This document shows, in pieces, positions 7,780 to 16,306 of a stretch of 64,000 bases of DNA. The number at the start of each line of letters is the position of its first letter. Positions within the stretch are counted from its first letter, which is position 1. The stretch comes from Pyrobaculum neutrophilum V24Sta (GTDB lineage: Archaea > Thermoproteota > Thermoprotei > Thermoproteales > Thermoproteaceae), in the NCBI RefSeq assembly GCF_000019805.1, contig NC_010525.1, forward strand, positions 1,054,001 through 1,118,000. The letters run 5' to 3'. The notes under the pieces were generated by a model. The model saw only the letters and a program-made list of their open reading frames with translations. It was not told the DNA's origin and searched no databases. The translations under genes were made by a program, and so were the position numbers.

Positions 7780-8046
7780 GTGGGCAACCCAATGAGGCAG
7801 ATCTTTAACCGGGTTAAGTGGAGCGGCCGGCGGGCCTACTTCTGGTTCATAAGCAGGGGGTCGCCGGGCGGCGAGGAGGTGCTCTCCACCGACGACGTGG
7901 TGGAGGTGGGGGCCAACGGCGTTGTCGTTTCGGTGGGCGGGAGGGAGAGGTACATCCCCTACCACCGAATCGTCGAGATTAGGCTGGAGAGCGGCGAGGT
8001 CCTCCTCAGCCGGAGAGGCGGCCGAGAGCCCTCAGGAGGGCCTTGA
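7780..8046 (+). CDS. UPF0248 (DUF504) family protein
   Basis: 88-residue protein with the family pattern [12 protein letters not shown] near the N-terminus, [11 protein letters not shown] in the middle and [10 protein letters not shown] before the C-terminus. The family is archaeal, often encoded near RNA-related genes, and has no established function. The start GTG at 7780 fits TATTTATAGG at 7752-7761. Its 3' end overlaps the convergent trpF by 41 bases. Confidence 0.82.
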   Translation: MGNPMRQIFNRVKWSGRRAYFWFISRGSPGGEEVLSTDDVVEVGANGVVVSVGGRERYIPYHRIVEIRLESGEVLLSRRGGREPSGGP

Positions 8047-8635
8047 CCTTCCCCGGGTCCTTCACCCCCGGCGACGACTCCACGCCGCTTGCCACGTCCA
8101 CCATGTAGGGCCTCAGCGCCGCGACGAGGTGGGCGTTCTCCGGCGTGATGCCTCCGGCGAGCGCCACCTTCCCCATGTGCGCCACCTCCGCAAGCACATG
8201 GAGCGGTATCTTGAGGCCGCCCTCGAACCTCTCCCCGCTCCCCTTCTCCGCGTCTACTAGGACGTACTCATGGGGCTTGGAGAGGAGCTGCGACACGGCG
8301 GCTCTCAGGTCGGCCCCCCGCCTGTACACCGCCACCGGCGCGAGGGCCACGCCCCTCTCCTCCGCGTAGCTGAAGTGGCCGTCGCCCAGAGACCCGTGGT
8401 GCTGGACCACCGGGATCCCCAGCGACGCCGCCAGATCCACGGCCTCGGCAGGCGGGAGAGAAGCCGTCACCAGCACGGGCCTGCTCTCTCTAACCAGCCG
8501 CGCCAGCCCCCCGAGCCGCCTAGGCTCCACCGACCGGGGGCTGGAGGGCTCCACTATAAAGCCGATGTAGTCCACAAGGCCGTCCAGAAGCTCCACATCC
8601 TCCGGCCTCGCCACGCCGCAGATCTTAACCAACAC
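8006..8635 (-). CDS. trpF: Phosphoribosylanthranilate isomerase
   Basis: Third step of tryptophan synthesis, converting N-phosphoribosylanthranilate to CdRP in the cytoplasm. A TIM barrel of about 209 residues. Motifs seen: VKICGV at the start (catalytic Cys), DYIGFI, VQHHG, VLVDA (catalytic Asp), LAGGITPEN and VDVASGVE with SSPGVKD near the end. The start GTG at 8635 is chosen because TTTATAG lies about 23 bases upstream; the frame is open to 8665. It stands apart from the trpBDEGA cluster 4 kb away and is transcribed the other way. Confidence 0.93.
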   Translation of the reverse strand: MLVKICGVARPEDVELLDGLVDYIGFIVEPSSPRSVEPRRLGGLARLVRESRPVLVTASLPPAEAVDLAASLGIPVVQHHGSLGDGHFSYAEERGVALAPVAVYRRGADLRAAVSQLLSKPHEYVLVDAEKGSGERFEGGLKIPLHVLAEVAHMGKVALAGGITPENAHLVAALRPYMVDVASGVESSPGVKDPGKVKALLRALGRLSG

Positions 8636-8665
8636 AAGAGAGTGAGAAAATAGGACTATAAACAT

Positions 8666-8941
8666 ATTAAGAATTGCCCCGGCAAGATTTCCAAGACCCT
8701 CCGAAAGGTTTTTAGACGTTAAACTCAGCGACGTTTAATACTGGGCGCTACCGCTGGCGAGACTCGCTAAATTACAAACAACGCGGCCGTAGGCCATGCG
8801 GCGTCGTCTGTCTTAGGCCAATTTCGGTTTCATGGCCATTAATCCGTAGGGGCTTACGTGTACACATGAGTCTCTAGCCGCTGAAGCTCTGCCCCGAGCA
8901 CTGCGTTGAAAGAGGGGGCTGTGCCGTCGTCACCCATGCCC
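8666..8941. other. Gene-poor interval upstream of trpF
   Basis: No convincing gene. It starts with the trpF promoter region, then a TTAAAC/GTTTAA inverted pair near 8718-8738. The remainder has only frame-broken, coding-like fragments; for example a short open stretch at about 8881-8940 ends at a TGA. It could be a decayed mobile element. Confidence 0.4.
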
Positions 8942-9012
8942 CATGACCCCACACTTTAGAGTGCAGAGCCCTCTGTGAAGACATGGGCAGTCCCTAGGCG
9001 TCGCCTAGGGAC
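8942..9012. repeat. Hairpin pair downstream of the DUF4405 gene
   Basis: CATGACC followed by a small hairpin (CACT-TTAG-AGTG), then a perfect 10-bp hairpin GTCCCTAGGC-GTC-GCCTAGGGAC at 8990-9012. The latter shares its arm with the inverted repeat at 6079. Being just downstream of the minus-strand DUF4405 gene it could also act as a 3' processing or termination structure. Confidence 0.5.
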
Positions 9013-9041
9013 AGACCGCGATTTACTCTACAAGGCTGTGT

Positions 9042-9308
9042 TTAGGAAAAAAGTAGTTTTTTTGTGTAGAATAGGAGCGATCTGCGGTTTAGTATCACGT
9101 GCGCCGTCGCTAGGCCTATTATCGAGAAGCCCGTGTAGGTATGTAGGTTGTTCCAGAAGTGTTTTGTGGCGCCTAGTATCACGGCGTTGCCCGACCCCGG
9201 GCCAGAGGGCGCGAAGTACAGCACTACGCCGGAGATGGCCATAATCACGCCGCTCGCTATGAGCAACATTATGACTATTGCTCTTATGAATAGGCTCGGC
9301 CTCATCAT
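9042..9308 (-). CDS. DUF4405-like small membrane protein
   Basis: 88 residues with two or three membrane segments (IVIMLLIASGVIMAISGVVLYF and YTGFSIIGLATAHVIL). Conserved-looking histidines in TKHFWNNLHTYTGF and TAHVILNRR resemble the heme-ligand histidines of cytochrome b-like DUF4405 proteins. Its start overlaps the stop of the upstream small gene by 4 bases (ATGA). Likely part of a unit with the proton ATPase. Heme binding is inferred only. Confidence 0.7.
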   Translation of the reverse strand: MMRPSLFIRAIVIMLLIASGVIMAISGVVLYFAPSGPGSGNAVILGATKHFWNNLHTYTGFSIIGLATAHVILNRRSLLFYTKKLLFS

Positions 9309-9526
9309 GAGCCCCAGCCCTTTCTCTGTCTCTTAGCGGTCTGGTTGCCCACCTCCGTCGTGTGGTTCCCCTGGGACCAGCCAACGTTTTCCACGCCGTG
9401 GTCCACGTGGCTTTCTTCGCCTTGTGACATGTAGTACGAGACGGCCACTAGAAGCCCAACGTAGGCCGCTACCACCGCCGCTGCTATTATCAACGCCAGC
9501 GGTATTTTCCTAGTTTTGGACTCCAT
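9305..9526 (-). CDS. Single-span small membrane protein
   Basis: 73 residues: a basic start (MESKTRK), one membrane helix (IPLALIIAAAVVAAYVGLLVAVSYYM), then a polar tail rich in His, Glu and Asn with possible glycosylation sequons (NHT, NQT). ATG at 9526 chosen because TCTATATA (9547-9554) lies about 25 bases upstream. The frame continues upstream through a duplicated segment. Function unknown; it overlaps the DUF4405 gene by 4 bases. Confidence 0.65.
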   Translation of the reverse strand: MESKTRKIPLALIIAAAVVAAYVGLLVAVSYYMSQGEESHVDHGVENVGWSQGNHTTEVGNQTAKRQRKGWGS

Positions 9527-9548
9527 AGGCGTTTTGAACAACTCATAG

Positions 9549-9583
9549 TATATAGAATACGGCCGGAACCACGTGCGGAACAG
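9549..9583 (-). repeat. 35-bp direct repeat, copy 1
   Basis: Begins TATATAGAATACGG on the plus strand and differs from copy 2 (9644-9678) at two bases. In the minus direction it reads LFRTWFRPYSIY in frame with the 73-residue gene, and its 5' end also supplies that gene's TATA box. Confidence 0.8.
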
Positions 9584-9643
9584 ACCTTCGCAGTGGTTCC
9601 TCCTGTATCCCCGTGTCGGCGGCTGTCTGCCACACGTTACATA

Positions 9644-9678
9644 TATATAGAATACGGCTGGAACCATGTGCGGAACAG
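9644..9678 (-). repeat. 35-bp direct repeat, copy 2
   Basis: Second copy, 95 bases from the first. In the minus direction it reads LFRTWFQPYSIY in frame with the P-type ATPase but after that gene's TAG stop. The two differences are one synonymous and one R/Q change in this reading. Confidence 0.8.
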
Positions 9679-9693
9679 CTCCTGGGGGTTCTC

Positions 9694-12147
9694 CTATCTC
9701 GCAACCCCCTTTTTCGCCAGGAGTACCTTGGCTGGGTCGTTTATGGCGAAGGTTGCGACTGCTGAGTAGAGCGCCACGGCCGCGGTCTGCGCCGGCGTCA
9801 GCGGTTTTAGCAGGTTGGGGATCCCCGCTAGCGCTATGGCCGTGGTGGCGGCGGCGTCTGCCGTCGTTGCAACAAGGAGCCACCTGCCGGGTTTTGAGCT
9901 CCAGAAGGGCCCTCTTTCTCTCACCACTAGTGGCGTAAGTATGCCCGTGTACATTATGGCTACGAAGAAGATGCTGTGTAGAACTCCTGGATCCTCTACA
10001 CCCATGGGGCCTGTGGCTAGGTAGTAAAGCCCAAACATCTCTGCTACGGAGAGACCTCCGAGGATGGCGCCGAGCATCACCAGCTTTTTGAGGTTCCACC
10101 TCTCGGGGATAGAGGAGCCCCTGGCGTTGTCTAACGATATAGATATCGTTACGAAGTCTATCAGGAATAGGAAGAGGGTGACTTCGTTTGCCGTTATCGG
10201 CATGGCCTTCTCCGGGGGTAGGTGATACGCCAGCGTGGCCACGAGGTATGCCACGGCGACGAAGATGGCTATCTGGAAGGTTTTGACGATCTTGTTGAGC
10301 ACCCACGTGACTATCTTCTGGAATGTGGATCGGCCGATACGCACCAACTCGACGATGCCGGCGAGCCCCTCCACCGTTAGAACCGCACTGGCTGAGGCTT
10401 TGGCTACGTCAGTGGCGTTTGCCACGGCGATGCCGACCTCAGCTTGTCTTAGGGCTGGGGCGTCGTTTACGCCGTCTCCGGTCATCCCCACCACGTGTCC
10501 GCGGTCCTGGAGCTTCTTCACTATGTAGTATTTATCCTCTGGATATACCTCTGCAAATACGTCCATCTCATGAGGATCGCCGGCGTCCTTCGCTGTTGCA
10601 ACCCTCTCGCCTATGCCAAGCTCCTTCGCGACCTCTTTGGTTACGGGGGCGGCGTCTCCAGTGAGCATCTTCACGGCGACGCCCATCCTCCGGAGCTCTT
10701 GGATGAGCCGAGGAGCGTCTTCCCTCGGCGGATCGTACAAGGCGGCTACCCCCACCAACTCCCAAGGCCCCTCCTCCACAGATCGGGCCACGGCGATGAT
10801 CCTGAAGCCGCGTGATGCCAACTCCTGTATATGGGGGTCCTCCGCCGCCGTTTTGCAAAGCTCGGCGATTGCTCTAAACGCCCCCTTTGCCACCCTTATC
10901 CTAACGCCAGTCCGTAGATCCACCGCCTCAGCCTCTGTCCTCCTCGTAGTTGGGTCGAACGGCTTAAACTGGGCGATTTTGAAACGGCTGAGGTCTAGGC
11001 CTCTCCGCCTCGCCTCGTTTATGAAGGCAAGATCTATGGGGTCTTGGTTGGCCTCTTGGGAGGCTAGAGCTCCGTAGAGCACAACCTCCTCCTCCCCATA
11101 CGGAGGCCTCGACAGCGTCTGGACCAATGTGAGTTTGTTGTATGTGAGGGTGCCCGTCTTATCTACACACAGGACGGTCATGGTGGCGGCGTCCTCCACA
11201 GCGCTTAGTCTGGTGACCAATACACCCCGTTGCGCCAGCTCCCTTGCCCCCAGGGCCGTTGCCACAGTAAACATAGTTGGAAGAGCCACGGGGACAGCGA
11301 ACACCACCAACATAAGAGCCAGAGGTAGTACATGGGTTAGGAGGAACAGGGGGTCCCCCGTAGATATGTAGGCTACGAAGAAAACCGCCGCCAGAAGAGC
11401 CACCACTACGGCCATGAGAGACGCCACCACCTTAGACACGATCTCCTCCATGTGAAACCTCGGCTTCGCGGTCTGAACCAACTGTGCCGTTTTCCCAAAG
11501 TAGGTGTTGACGCCCGTCTGCGCCACCACGGCGGTGGCCTCGCCTCTCCTCACGACGGAACCTGAATACGCCACGTCGCCCTCCTTCTTCCTAGCCGGGA
11601 GGCTCTCCCCCGTGAGGGCGGATTGGTCGACCTCTATCTCCCCCTCCACTACTACAGCATCGGCTGGTACAAAGTCGCCGGCTCTAAGGCGGATCACGTC
11701 GCCAGGCACCAAAAGCCTTGCCTCGACAACGCGCCATACGCCATCTCGAAGAACCCTCGCCTTTACCTGAAGCTTCTTTTTTAGCAACTCTACCGCCTTT
11801 GTAGCCTTGACGTCGTGTATAAAGCCTACGACCGCGTTTAAAACAAGCAAAGCCACAATTATGACGCCGTTTAGAAGCCGCTGTTGATACAGCTGGGGCT
11901 CCACCGGAAGCGCTCCGTTGCTCCCTAGGTAATACAGAAGGAAGGAGACGGCCGCGGCGGCTTCAAGCATCCACGCCGTAAACCCCCAGAACTTAGCCGC
12001 AAATAGCCTTAGGGGGTGCGGTCTCCTCTCTGGTATCTCGTTGTAGCCGTACCTCCTCAGCCTCGCCTCCGCCTCCTCCTCAGTGAGCCCCCTAGAGAGG
12101 TCTACAGACAGCTGTTTAAGGATATCCTGAGGAGAGAGCTTGGACAC
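9694..12147 (-). CDS. Plasma-membrane type proton-efflux P-type ATPase (P3A)
   Basis: 817 residues, close to archaeal members of the H+-ATPase group. Domains in order: cytoplasmic N-terminus; two helices (about 52-75 and 91-110); actuator domain with LTGES (178-182); helices with the ion-site PVALP (286-290); phosphorylation loop with CVDKTGTLT (Asp329); nucleotide-binding domain; MTGDGVNDAPAL hinge; then about six C-terminal helices. It would couple ATP hydrolysis to cation, probably proton, export. It has no plant-type C-terminal regulatory domain. Stop is TAG; 18 further in-frame sense codons follow. Start ATG at 12147, TATA at 12165-12178. Confidence 0.9.
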   Translation of the reverse strand: MSKLSPQDILKQLSVDLSRGLTEEEAEARLRRYGYNEIPERRPHPLRLFAAKFWGFTAWMLEAAAAVSFLLYYLGSNGALPVEPQLYQQRLLNGVIIVALLVLNAVVGFIHDVKATKAVELLKKKLQVKARVLRDGVWRVVEARLLVPGDVIRLRAGDFVPADAVVVEGEIEVDQSALTGESLPARKKEGDVAYSGSVVRRGEATAVVAQTGVNTYFGKTAQLVQTAKPRFHMEEIVSKVVASLMAVVVALLAAVFFVAYISTGDPLFLLTHVLPLALMLVVFAVPVALPTMFTVATALGARELAQRGVLVTRLSAVEDAATMTVLCVDKTGTLTYNKLTLVQTLSRPPYGEEEVVLYGALASQEANQDPIDLAFINEARRRGLDLSRFKIAQFKPFDPTTRRTEAEAVDLRTGVRIRVAKGAFRAIAELCKTAAEDPHIQELASRGFRIIAVARSVEEGPWELVGVAALYDPPREDAPRLIQELRRMGVAVKMLTGDAAPVTKEVAKELGIGERVATAKDAGDPHEMDVFAEVYPEDKYYIVKKLQDRGHVVGMTGDGVNDAPALRQAEVGIAVANATDVAKASASAVLTVEGLAGIVELVRIGRSTFQKIVTWVLNKIVKTFQIAIFVAVAYLVATLAYHLPPEKAMPITANEVTLFLFLIDFVTISISLDNARGSSIPERWNLKKLVMLGAILGGLSVAEMFGLYYLATGPMGVEDPGVLHSIFFVAIMYTGILTPLVVRERGPFWSSKPGRWLLVATTADAAATTAIALAGIPNLLKPLTPAQTAAVALYSAVATFAINDPAKVLLAKKGVAR

Positions 12148-12164
12148 TAATCTCCTTGGTCAAG

Positions 12165-12178
12165 ATTTATATATCTGT
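12165..12178. promoter_or_regulatory. Shared divergent TATA element for ATPase and trpB
   Basis: AGATTTATATATCT is a near-palindrome centred about 24 bases from the ATPase ATG (12147) and about 31 bases from the trpB GTG (12202). It is the only A/T-rich box in the gap, so one element probably serves both directions. Confidence 0.6.
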
Positions 12179-12201
12179 GACTTTCCCTACGCCATGTCGG
12201 G

Positions 12202-13458
12202 GTGGTAGACCGCTGGTACAACATCGCCGCTGATCTGCCCGGGGTCCTCGCTCCTCCTAAGGATCCTGACGAGGGTGAGAGCAGAATCGCTCTTCTCACC
12301 AGGATCCTGCCCTCCGCGCTGATTGACCAGGAGTTCACCGCAGAGAGGTGGGTGCCCATACCTGAGGAGGTGAGGGGGGTCTATAGGCGGGTGGGCAGGC
12401 CTACCCCCCTTCTGAGGGCGGAGGGGTTTGAGCGGGCGCTTGGGACAAAGGTGCACATTTACTACAAGTACGAGGGGGTTCTGCCGGTGGGTAGCCACAA
12501 GCTCAACACCGCCGTGGCTCAGGCCTACTACGCGAAGGCGGATGGGGCTGTGGAGGTGGCTACTGAGACGGGGGCGGGGCAGTGGGGGATGGCTGTGTCC
12601 CTCGCCGCGGCGCTCTTCGGCCTCAAGGCGACGGTCTTCATGACCCGCTCCTCCTACAACAGCAAGAGGCAGAGGCTGGTCTTCATGAGGGCATACGGCG
12701 CCACCGTCTACCCAAGCCCCAGCGAGGTGACCGAGACGGGGAGGAGGCACTTCCGGCCCGACCACCCGGGGTCCCTCGGCATAGCCATATCTGAGGCCGT
12801 GGAGTACGTCCTCTCGGGGGAGAGGAGGAGGTATCTGCCGGGTAGCGTCCTGGAGTTCGTCCTCCTCCACCAGACGGTCATAGGCCTTGAGGCCATGGGG
12901 CAGTTGCCCGAGGAGCCGGACTACGCGGTGGCCTGCGTCGGCGGGGGGTCCAACTTCGGCGGTTTTACATACCCGATGCTTGGGGCTAAGCTCAGGGGGG
13001 AGGGGTTTGGAAAAACCAAGTTCCTCGCCGTGGAGTCGGCCGCCGCCCCCAAGCTGACGCGGGGGGAGTATAGGTACGATTTCCCAGACGCCACGGGGAT
13101 ACTGCCGTTGATCAAGATGTACACCCTAGGCCACGACTACGTCCCCCCGCCTGTCCACGCGGCGGGTCTGCGCTACCACGGGGCCGCCCCCAGCCTCTCT
13201 CTGCTTAAACGGCTGGGCCATGTGGAGGCGGTGGCCTACGGCCAGGAGGAGGTGATGGAGGCGGCTCTGCTCTTCGCGAGGTCAGAGGGCTTCCTCCCAG
13301 CGCCTGAGTCGGCGCACGCCGTGAAGGCCGTGGCGGATCTCGCGAGGAAGCTGCCGCCGGGGTCCGTGGTGGTCTTCAACATGTCCGGCCACGGGCTTCT
13401 AGACGTCGACTCGTACGAGAAGGCGTTGAGCTGGGATAAACTTTATAAACAGGGCTAA
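12202..13458 (+). CDS. trpB: Tryptophan synthase beta chain, TrpB2 type
   Basis: PLP enzyme joining indole and serine to make tryptophan. 418 residues, with the long N-terminal region (about 60 residues before RPTPLLRAEGFERAL) typical of TrpB2. PLP lysine is Lys100 in VGSHKLNTA; the phosphate-binding loop is CVGGGSNFGG; VFNMSGHG lies near the C-terminus. It leads the trp cluster and is followed directly by trpD with no gap. GTG at 12202 fits the shared TATA element. Confidence 0.94.
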   Translation: MVDRWYNIAADLPGVLAPPKDPDEGESRIALLTRILPSALIDQEFTAERWVPIPEEVRGVYRRVGRPTPLLRAEGFERALGTKVHIYYKYEGVLPVGSHKLNTAVAQAYYAKADGAVEVATETGAGQWGMAVSLAAALFGLKATVFMTRSSYNSKRQRLVFMRAYGATVYPSPSEVTETGRRHFRPDHPGSLGIAISEAVEYVLSGERRRYLPGSVLEFVLLHQTVIGLEAMGQLPEEPDYAVACVGGGSNFGGFTYPMLGAKLRGEGFGKTKFLAVESAAAPKLTRGEYRYDFPDATGILPLIKMYTLGHDYVPPPVHAAGLRYHGAAPSLSLLKRLGHVEAVAYGQEEVMEAALLFARSEGFLPAPESAHAVKAVADLARKLPPGSVVVFNMSGHGLLDVDSYEKALSWDKLYKQG

Positions 13459-14469
13459 GTGGAGGGCTATGGCTTCGGGGTGGCTGACTTGTTAAAGAGG
13501 TTGGCCTCGGGCGGCTCTCTAAACGCCGAGGAGGCCTACGCCCTCTCGCGCGAGATCCTCTCCGGGGGGCTAAACGACGTCGCCGTGGCGGCGGCTCTCA
13601 CGGCGATGAGGTGTAGGGGGGAGACGGCGGAGGAGGTGGCTGGTTTTGTGAAATCGGCTAGGGAGGCGGCTGTTAAGGTGCCGCTTAGGGTCGAGGCTAT
13701 AGATACGGCGGGGACGGGGGGCGACGGGGCTGGTACTATAAACCTGTCCACGCTCGCCGCTGTGGTCGCCGCGGCGGCGGGGGCCAGGGTGTTGAAGCAC
13801 GGGAACAGGTCGGCGTCGGGGTTCTTCGGGAGCGCAGACTTCATGGAGGCTGTGGGGTACAACCTCGAGGTGGGGCCTGAGAAGGCGGCTGACATGGTTG
13901 AGAAGATCGGCTTCGCCTTCGTCTTCGCCCCGCGGTACCACCCGGCTTTTGCGAGGGTCGCGCCGGTGAGGAGGCAGTTGCCCTTCCGCACCGTCTTCAA
14001 CATCGTGGGGCCGCTGGCGAACCCAGGACTGGTCAAGCGGCAACTGATCGGCGTGTCGGAGAGGAGGCTGCTGGACGTGGTGGGCGGCGTCGCCTCCCTC
14101 TTGCTGGACCGCGCCCTTGTGGTGTACGGCTCCGGCGTGGATGAGGTTAGCACGGAGGGCCCCACCGAGGTGGTGGAGGTGAGGGGCGGGAGGACCGAGC
14201 GCTACGTCCTAGAGCCGGAGGACTTCGGCGTTGGGAAGACGCCTCTTCCCCGGGCCTCGACTAGGGAGGAGGCGGTGGGCCTCGCCCTGGCTGGGCTCAG
14301 GGGGGAGCGTAGGGAGGCCGAGATCGCCATAGCCGTCAACGCCGCTGCGGCGCTGTATGTGGCCGAGGTGGTGAGGGACTTCAGAGACGGCTTCGAGCTC
14401 GCCGTTAAGGCAATTAGGGAGGGGGCCGCGTATAGGAAGCTGAGGGAGGCTGTGGAGGCGTCGAGATGA
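13459..14469 (+). CDS. trpD: Anthranilate phosphoribosyltransferase
   Basis: Transfers phosphoribosyl from PRPP to anthranilate. 336 residues, a usual length. Motifs: DTAGTGGDGAGTINLST (PRPP pyrophosphate site), KHGNRSASGFFGSADFMEA, FAPRYHPAF, RTVFNIVGPLANP and VYGSGVDEVS. GTG start directly follows the trpB stop. Overlaps trpE by 4 bases (ATGA). Confidence 0.94.
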   Translation: MEGYGFGVADLLKRLASGGSLNAEEAYALSREILSGGLNDVAVAAALTAMRCRGETAEEVAGFVKSAREAAVKVPLRVEAIDTAGTGGDGAGTINLSTLAAVVAAAAGARVLKHGNRSASGFFGSADFMEAVGYNLEVGPEKAADMVEKIGFAFVFAPRYHPAFARVAPVRRQLPFRTVFNIVGPLANPGLVKRQLIGVSERRLLDVVGGVASLLLDRALVVYGSGVDEVSTEGPTEVVEVRGGRTERYVLEPEDFGVGKTPLPRASTREEAVGLALAGLRGERREAEIAIAVNAAAALYVAEVVRDFRDGFELAVKAIREGAAYRKLREAVEASR

Positions 14470-15734
14470 AGATCCCGCTGTCTAAGCTCCCGCCTCCGAG
14501 GGATCTGGCCCACGGGCTGTACCAGTCGGGGGAGGAGTTCGTGGCTCTTCTGGAGTCGGGCCAGGGATTCGCGGAGAGGGCGAGGTTCACCCTCGTGGCG
14601 TGGGGGGTGGAGAGGGCGTACGTCTCCTCTGGGCCCGACCTCCAGCAGGTGCTCTACTCGGCGCAAAGGGAGCTGAGGGCGGACGGGGGGCCCTTCGGCG
14701 GCGACGTGTTAATCGGCGCCTTGACCTACGAGGCGTCCTACTACGTGGAGCCTCTGTTGCTTAGGTACAACAAGGTGGACCGGTCTATCCCGGCGGCGTT
14801 TCTGGTTAAGCCCAGGGGGTACATCCTGTACGACAAGATGCTGGGGAGGGGCTACCTGAGGGGCGAGATGCCGAGGGTCTCCGTGGGGCGGGGGGAGGCC
14901 AGGGTGAGGGGGCCGGTGGCCATGACCGACCCGGGCCGCTTCAAGAGCTGGGTGGCGGAGGGGAGGGAGAGGATCGCGGCTGGGGAGATCCTCCAGGTGG
15001 TGCTCTCCAGGTGGGTGGACTACAGGGCGGAGGGGGACCTCTTCCCTCTGTACAAGGCGCTGGCGGAGGGGAACCCCTCGCCGTATATGTACTTTGTAAA
15101 ATACGGCGATATCCACTTGATTGGGACGTCGCCTGAGCTGTTGGTGAAGGTGCAGGGCGGCCGCGTGGAGACCCACCCCATCGCCGGGACTAGGCCGAGG
15201 GGCGCCACCGAGGAGGAGGACCTGGCGCTGGAGGAGGACATGCTCAGCGACGAGAAGGAGCTGGCTGAACACATCATGTTGGTGGATCTGGCTAGGAACG
15301 ACATCGGGAGGGTGTGCCAGCTCGGGTCTGTCAAGGTGGAGGAGCTGTTCGCCGTGGAGAAATACAGCAGGGTGCAGCACATAGTGTCTAGGGTCATGGG
15401 CGTTATGGACAGGCGGTTCACCCCCGTCGACGCCCTCTTGGCCACCCACCCGGCGGGCACCGTGTCGGGCGCCCCCAAGGTGAGGGCTATGGAGATAATC
15501 GCCGAGCTTGAGGACGAGCCTCGGAGGTTCTACGCGGGAGCCGTGGGCTTCATGTCGCCTTCTCTCCTGGAGTTCGCCATAGTCATAAGGACCATGGTGG
15601 CCGTGGGCGACTCCCTCCGTATACAGGCGGGGGCGGGGGTTGTGTACGACTCCACGCCGGAGCGGGAGTTTAGAGAGACCGAGTCTAAGCTGGCTGCGCT
15701 TAAAGCGGTCGTGGAGGGTGGGCCATGGACCTAA
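14466..15734 (+). CDS. trpE: Anthranilate synthase component I
   Basis: Chorismate-using subunit that, with TrpG ammonia, makes anthranilate. 422 residues. The C-terminal chorismate-binding domain is clear: GEILQVVLSRW, SPELLVKVQGG, THPIAGTRPRGAT, LSDEKELAEHIMLVDLARND, GTVSGAPKVRAMEII and IQAGAGVVYDSTPE. The N-terminal region, where feedback inhibition by tryptophan usually occurs, is short. Starts inside the trpD stop and overlaps trpG by 10 bases. Confidence 0.94.
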   Translation: MKIPLSKLPPPRDLAHGLYQSGEEFVALLESGQGFAERARFTLVAWGVERAYVSSGPDLQQVLYSAQRELRADGGPFGGDVLIGALTYEASYYVEPLLLRYNKVDRSIPAAFLVKPRGYILYDKMLGRGYLRGEMPRVSVGRGEARVRGPVAMTDPGRFKSWVAEGRERIAAGEILQVVLSRWVDYRAEGDLFPLYKALAEGNPSPYMYFVKYGDIHLIGTSPELLVKVQGGRVETHPIAGTRPRGATEEEDLALEEDMLSDEKELAEHIMLVDLARNDIGRVCQLGSVKVEELFAVEKYSRVQHIVSRVMGVMDRRFTPVDALLATHPAGTVSGAPKVRAMEIIAELEDEPRRFYAGAVGFMSPSLLEFAIVIRTMVAVGDSLRIQAGAGVVYDSTPEREFRETESKLAALKAVVEGGPWT

Positions 15735-16306
15735 CGCTGATCGTCGACAACTACGACAGCTTTGTCTACAACATCGCCCACTACGTCGGCGAGCTGGGCA
15801 GCCGGCCGCTTGTGTTGAGAAACGACGAGGTGACCGTCAAAATCGTCGAGAGGATTAGGCCGGACAGGATAATAATTTCGCCAGGTCCTGGACATCCGGC
15901 TAACCCCCGCGACGTGGGGAACTCGCCCGACATCGTGAGGGAGTTCAGCGGGAGGATACCCATACTTGGCGTCTGCCTAGGCCACCAGATCATAGGACAC
16001 GTCTTCGGAGCGAAGATCAGGAGGGCGAAGACTATAAAACACGGCAAGACCAGCCAGGTGCGCCACCTCGGCGGGCCGCTGTACAGGGGCGTGCCAGAGG
16101 TTTTCCAAGCCGCCCGGTACCACAGCCTCGTGGTAGACGAGCTCCCCCAGGTTCTGGTCGCGGAGGCCTACTCCCTAGACGACGGGGAGGTCATGGGGCT
16201 TCGGCATGTGGAACACCCCGTTTACGGGGTCCAGTTCCACCCCGAGTCCGTGGCGACGCCGCTTGGGAAGAGGATTTTAAAGAACTTCCTAGACCTGGCC
16301 ATATGA
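15725..16306 (+). CDS. trpG: Anthranilate synthase component II (glutamine amidotransferase)
   Basis: Class I glutamine amidotransferase supplying ammonia to TrpE. 193 residues. Motifs: VDNYDSFVYN at the N-terminus, SPGPGHP, catalytic Cys in GVCLGHQ, RYHSLVV, and the His-Glu pair in GVQFHPES. Overlaps trpE (10 bases) and trpA (4 bases). Confidence 0.94.
   Translation: MDLTLIVDNYDSFVYNIAHYVGELGSRPLVLRNDEVTVKIVERIRPDRIIISPGPGHPANPRDVGNSPDIVREFSGRIPILGVCLGHQIIGHVFGAKIRRAKTIKHGKTSQVRHLGGPLYRGVPEVFQAARYHSLVVDELPQVLVAEAYSLDDGEVMGLRHVEHPVYGVQFHPESVATPLGKRILKNFLDLAI

Noticed and set aside
9527-10306. Long minus-strand open frame reading into the small membrane protein (333 codons in total)
   Set aside because: It runs through the ATPase gene in another frame with low-complexity composition; only the last 73 codons, with their own TATA box, are kept.
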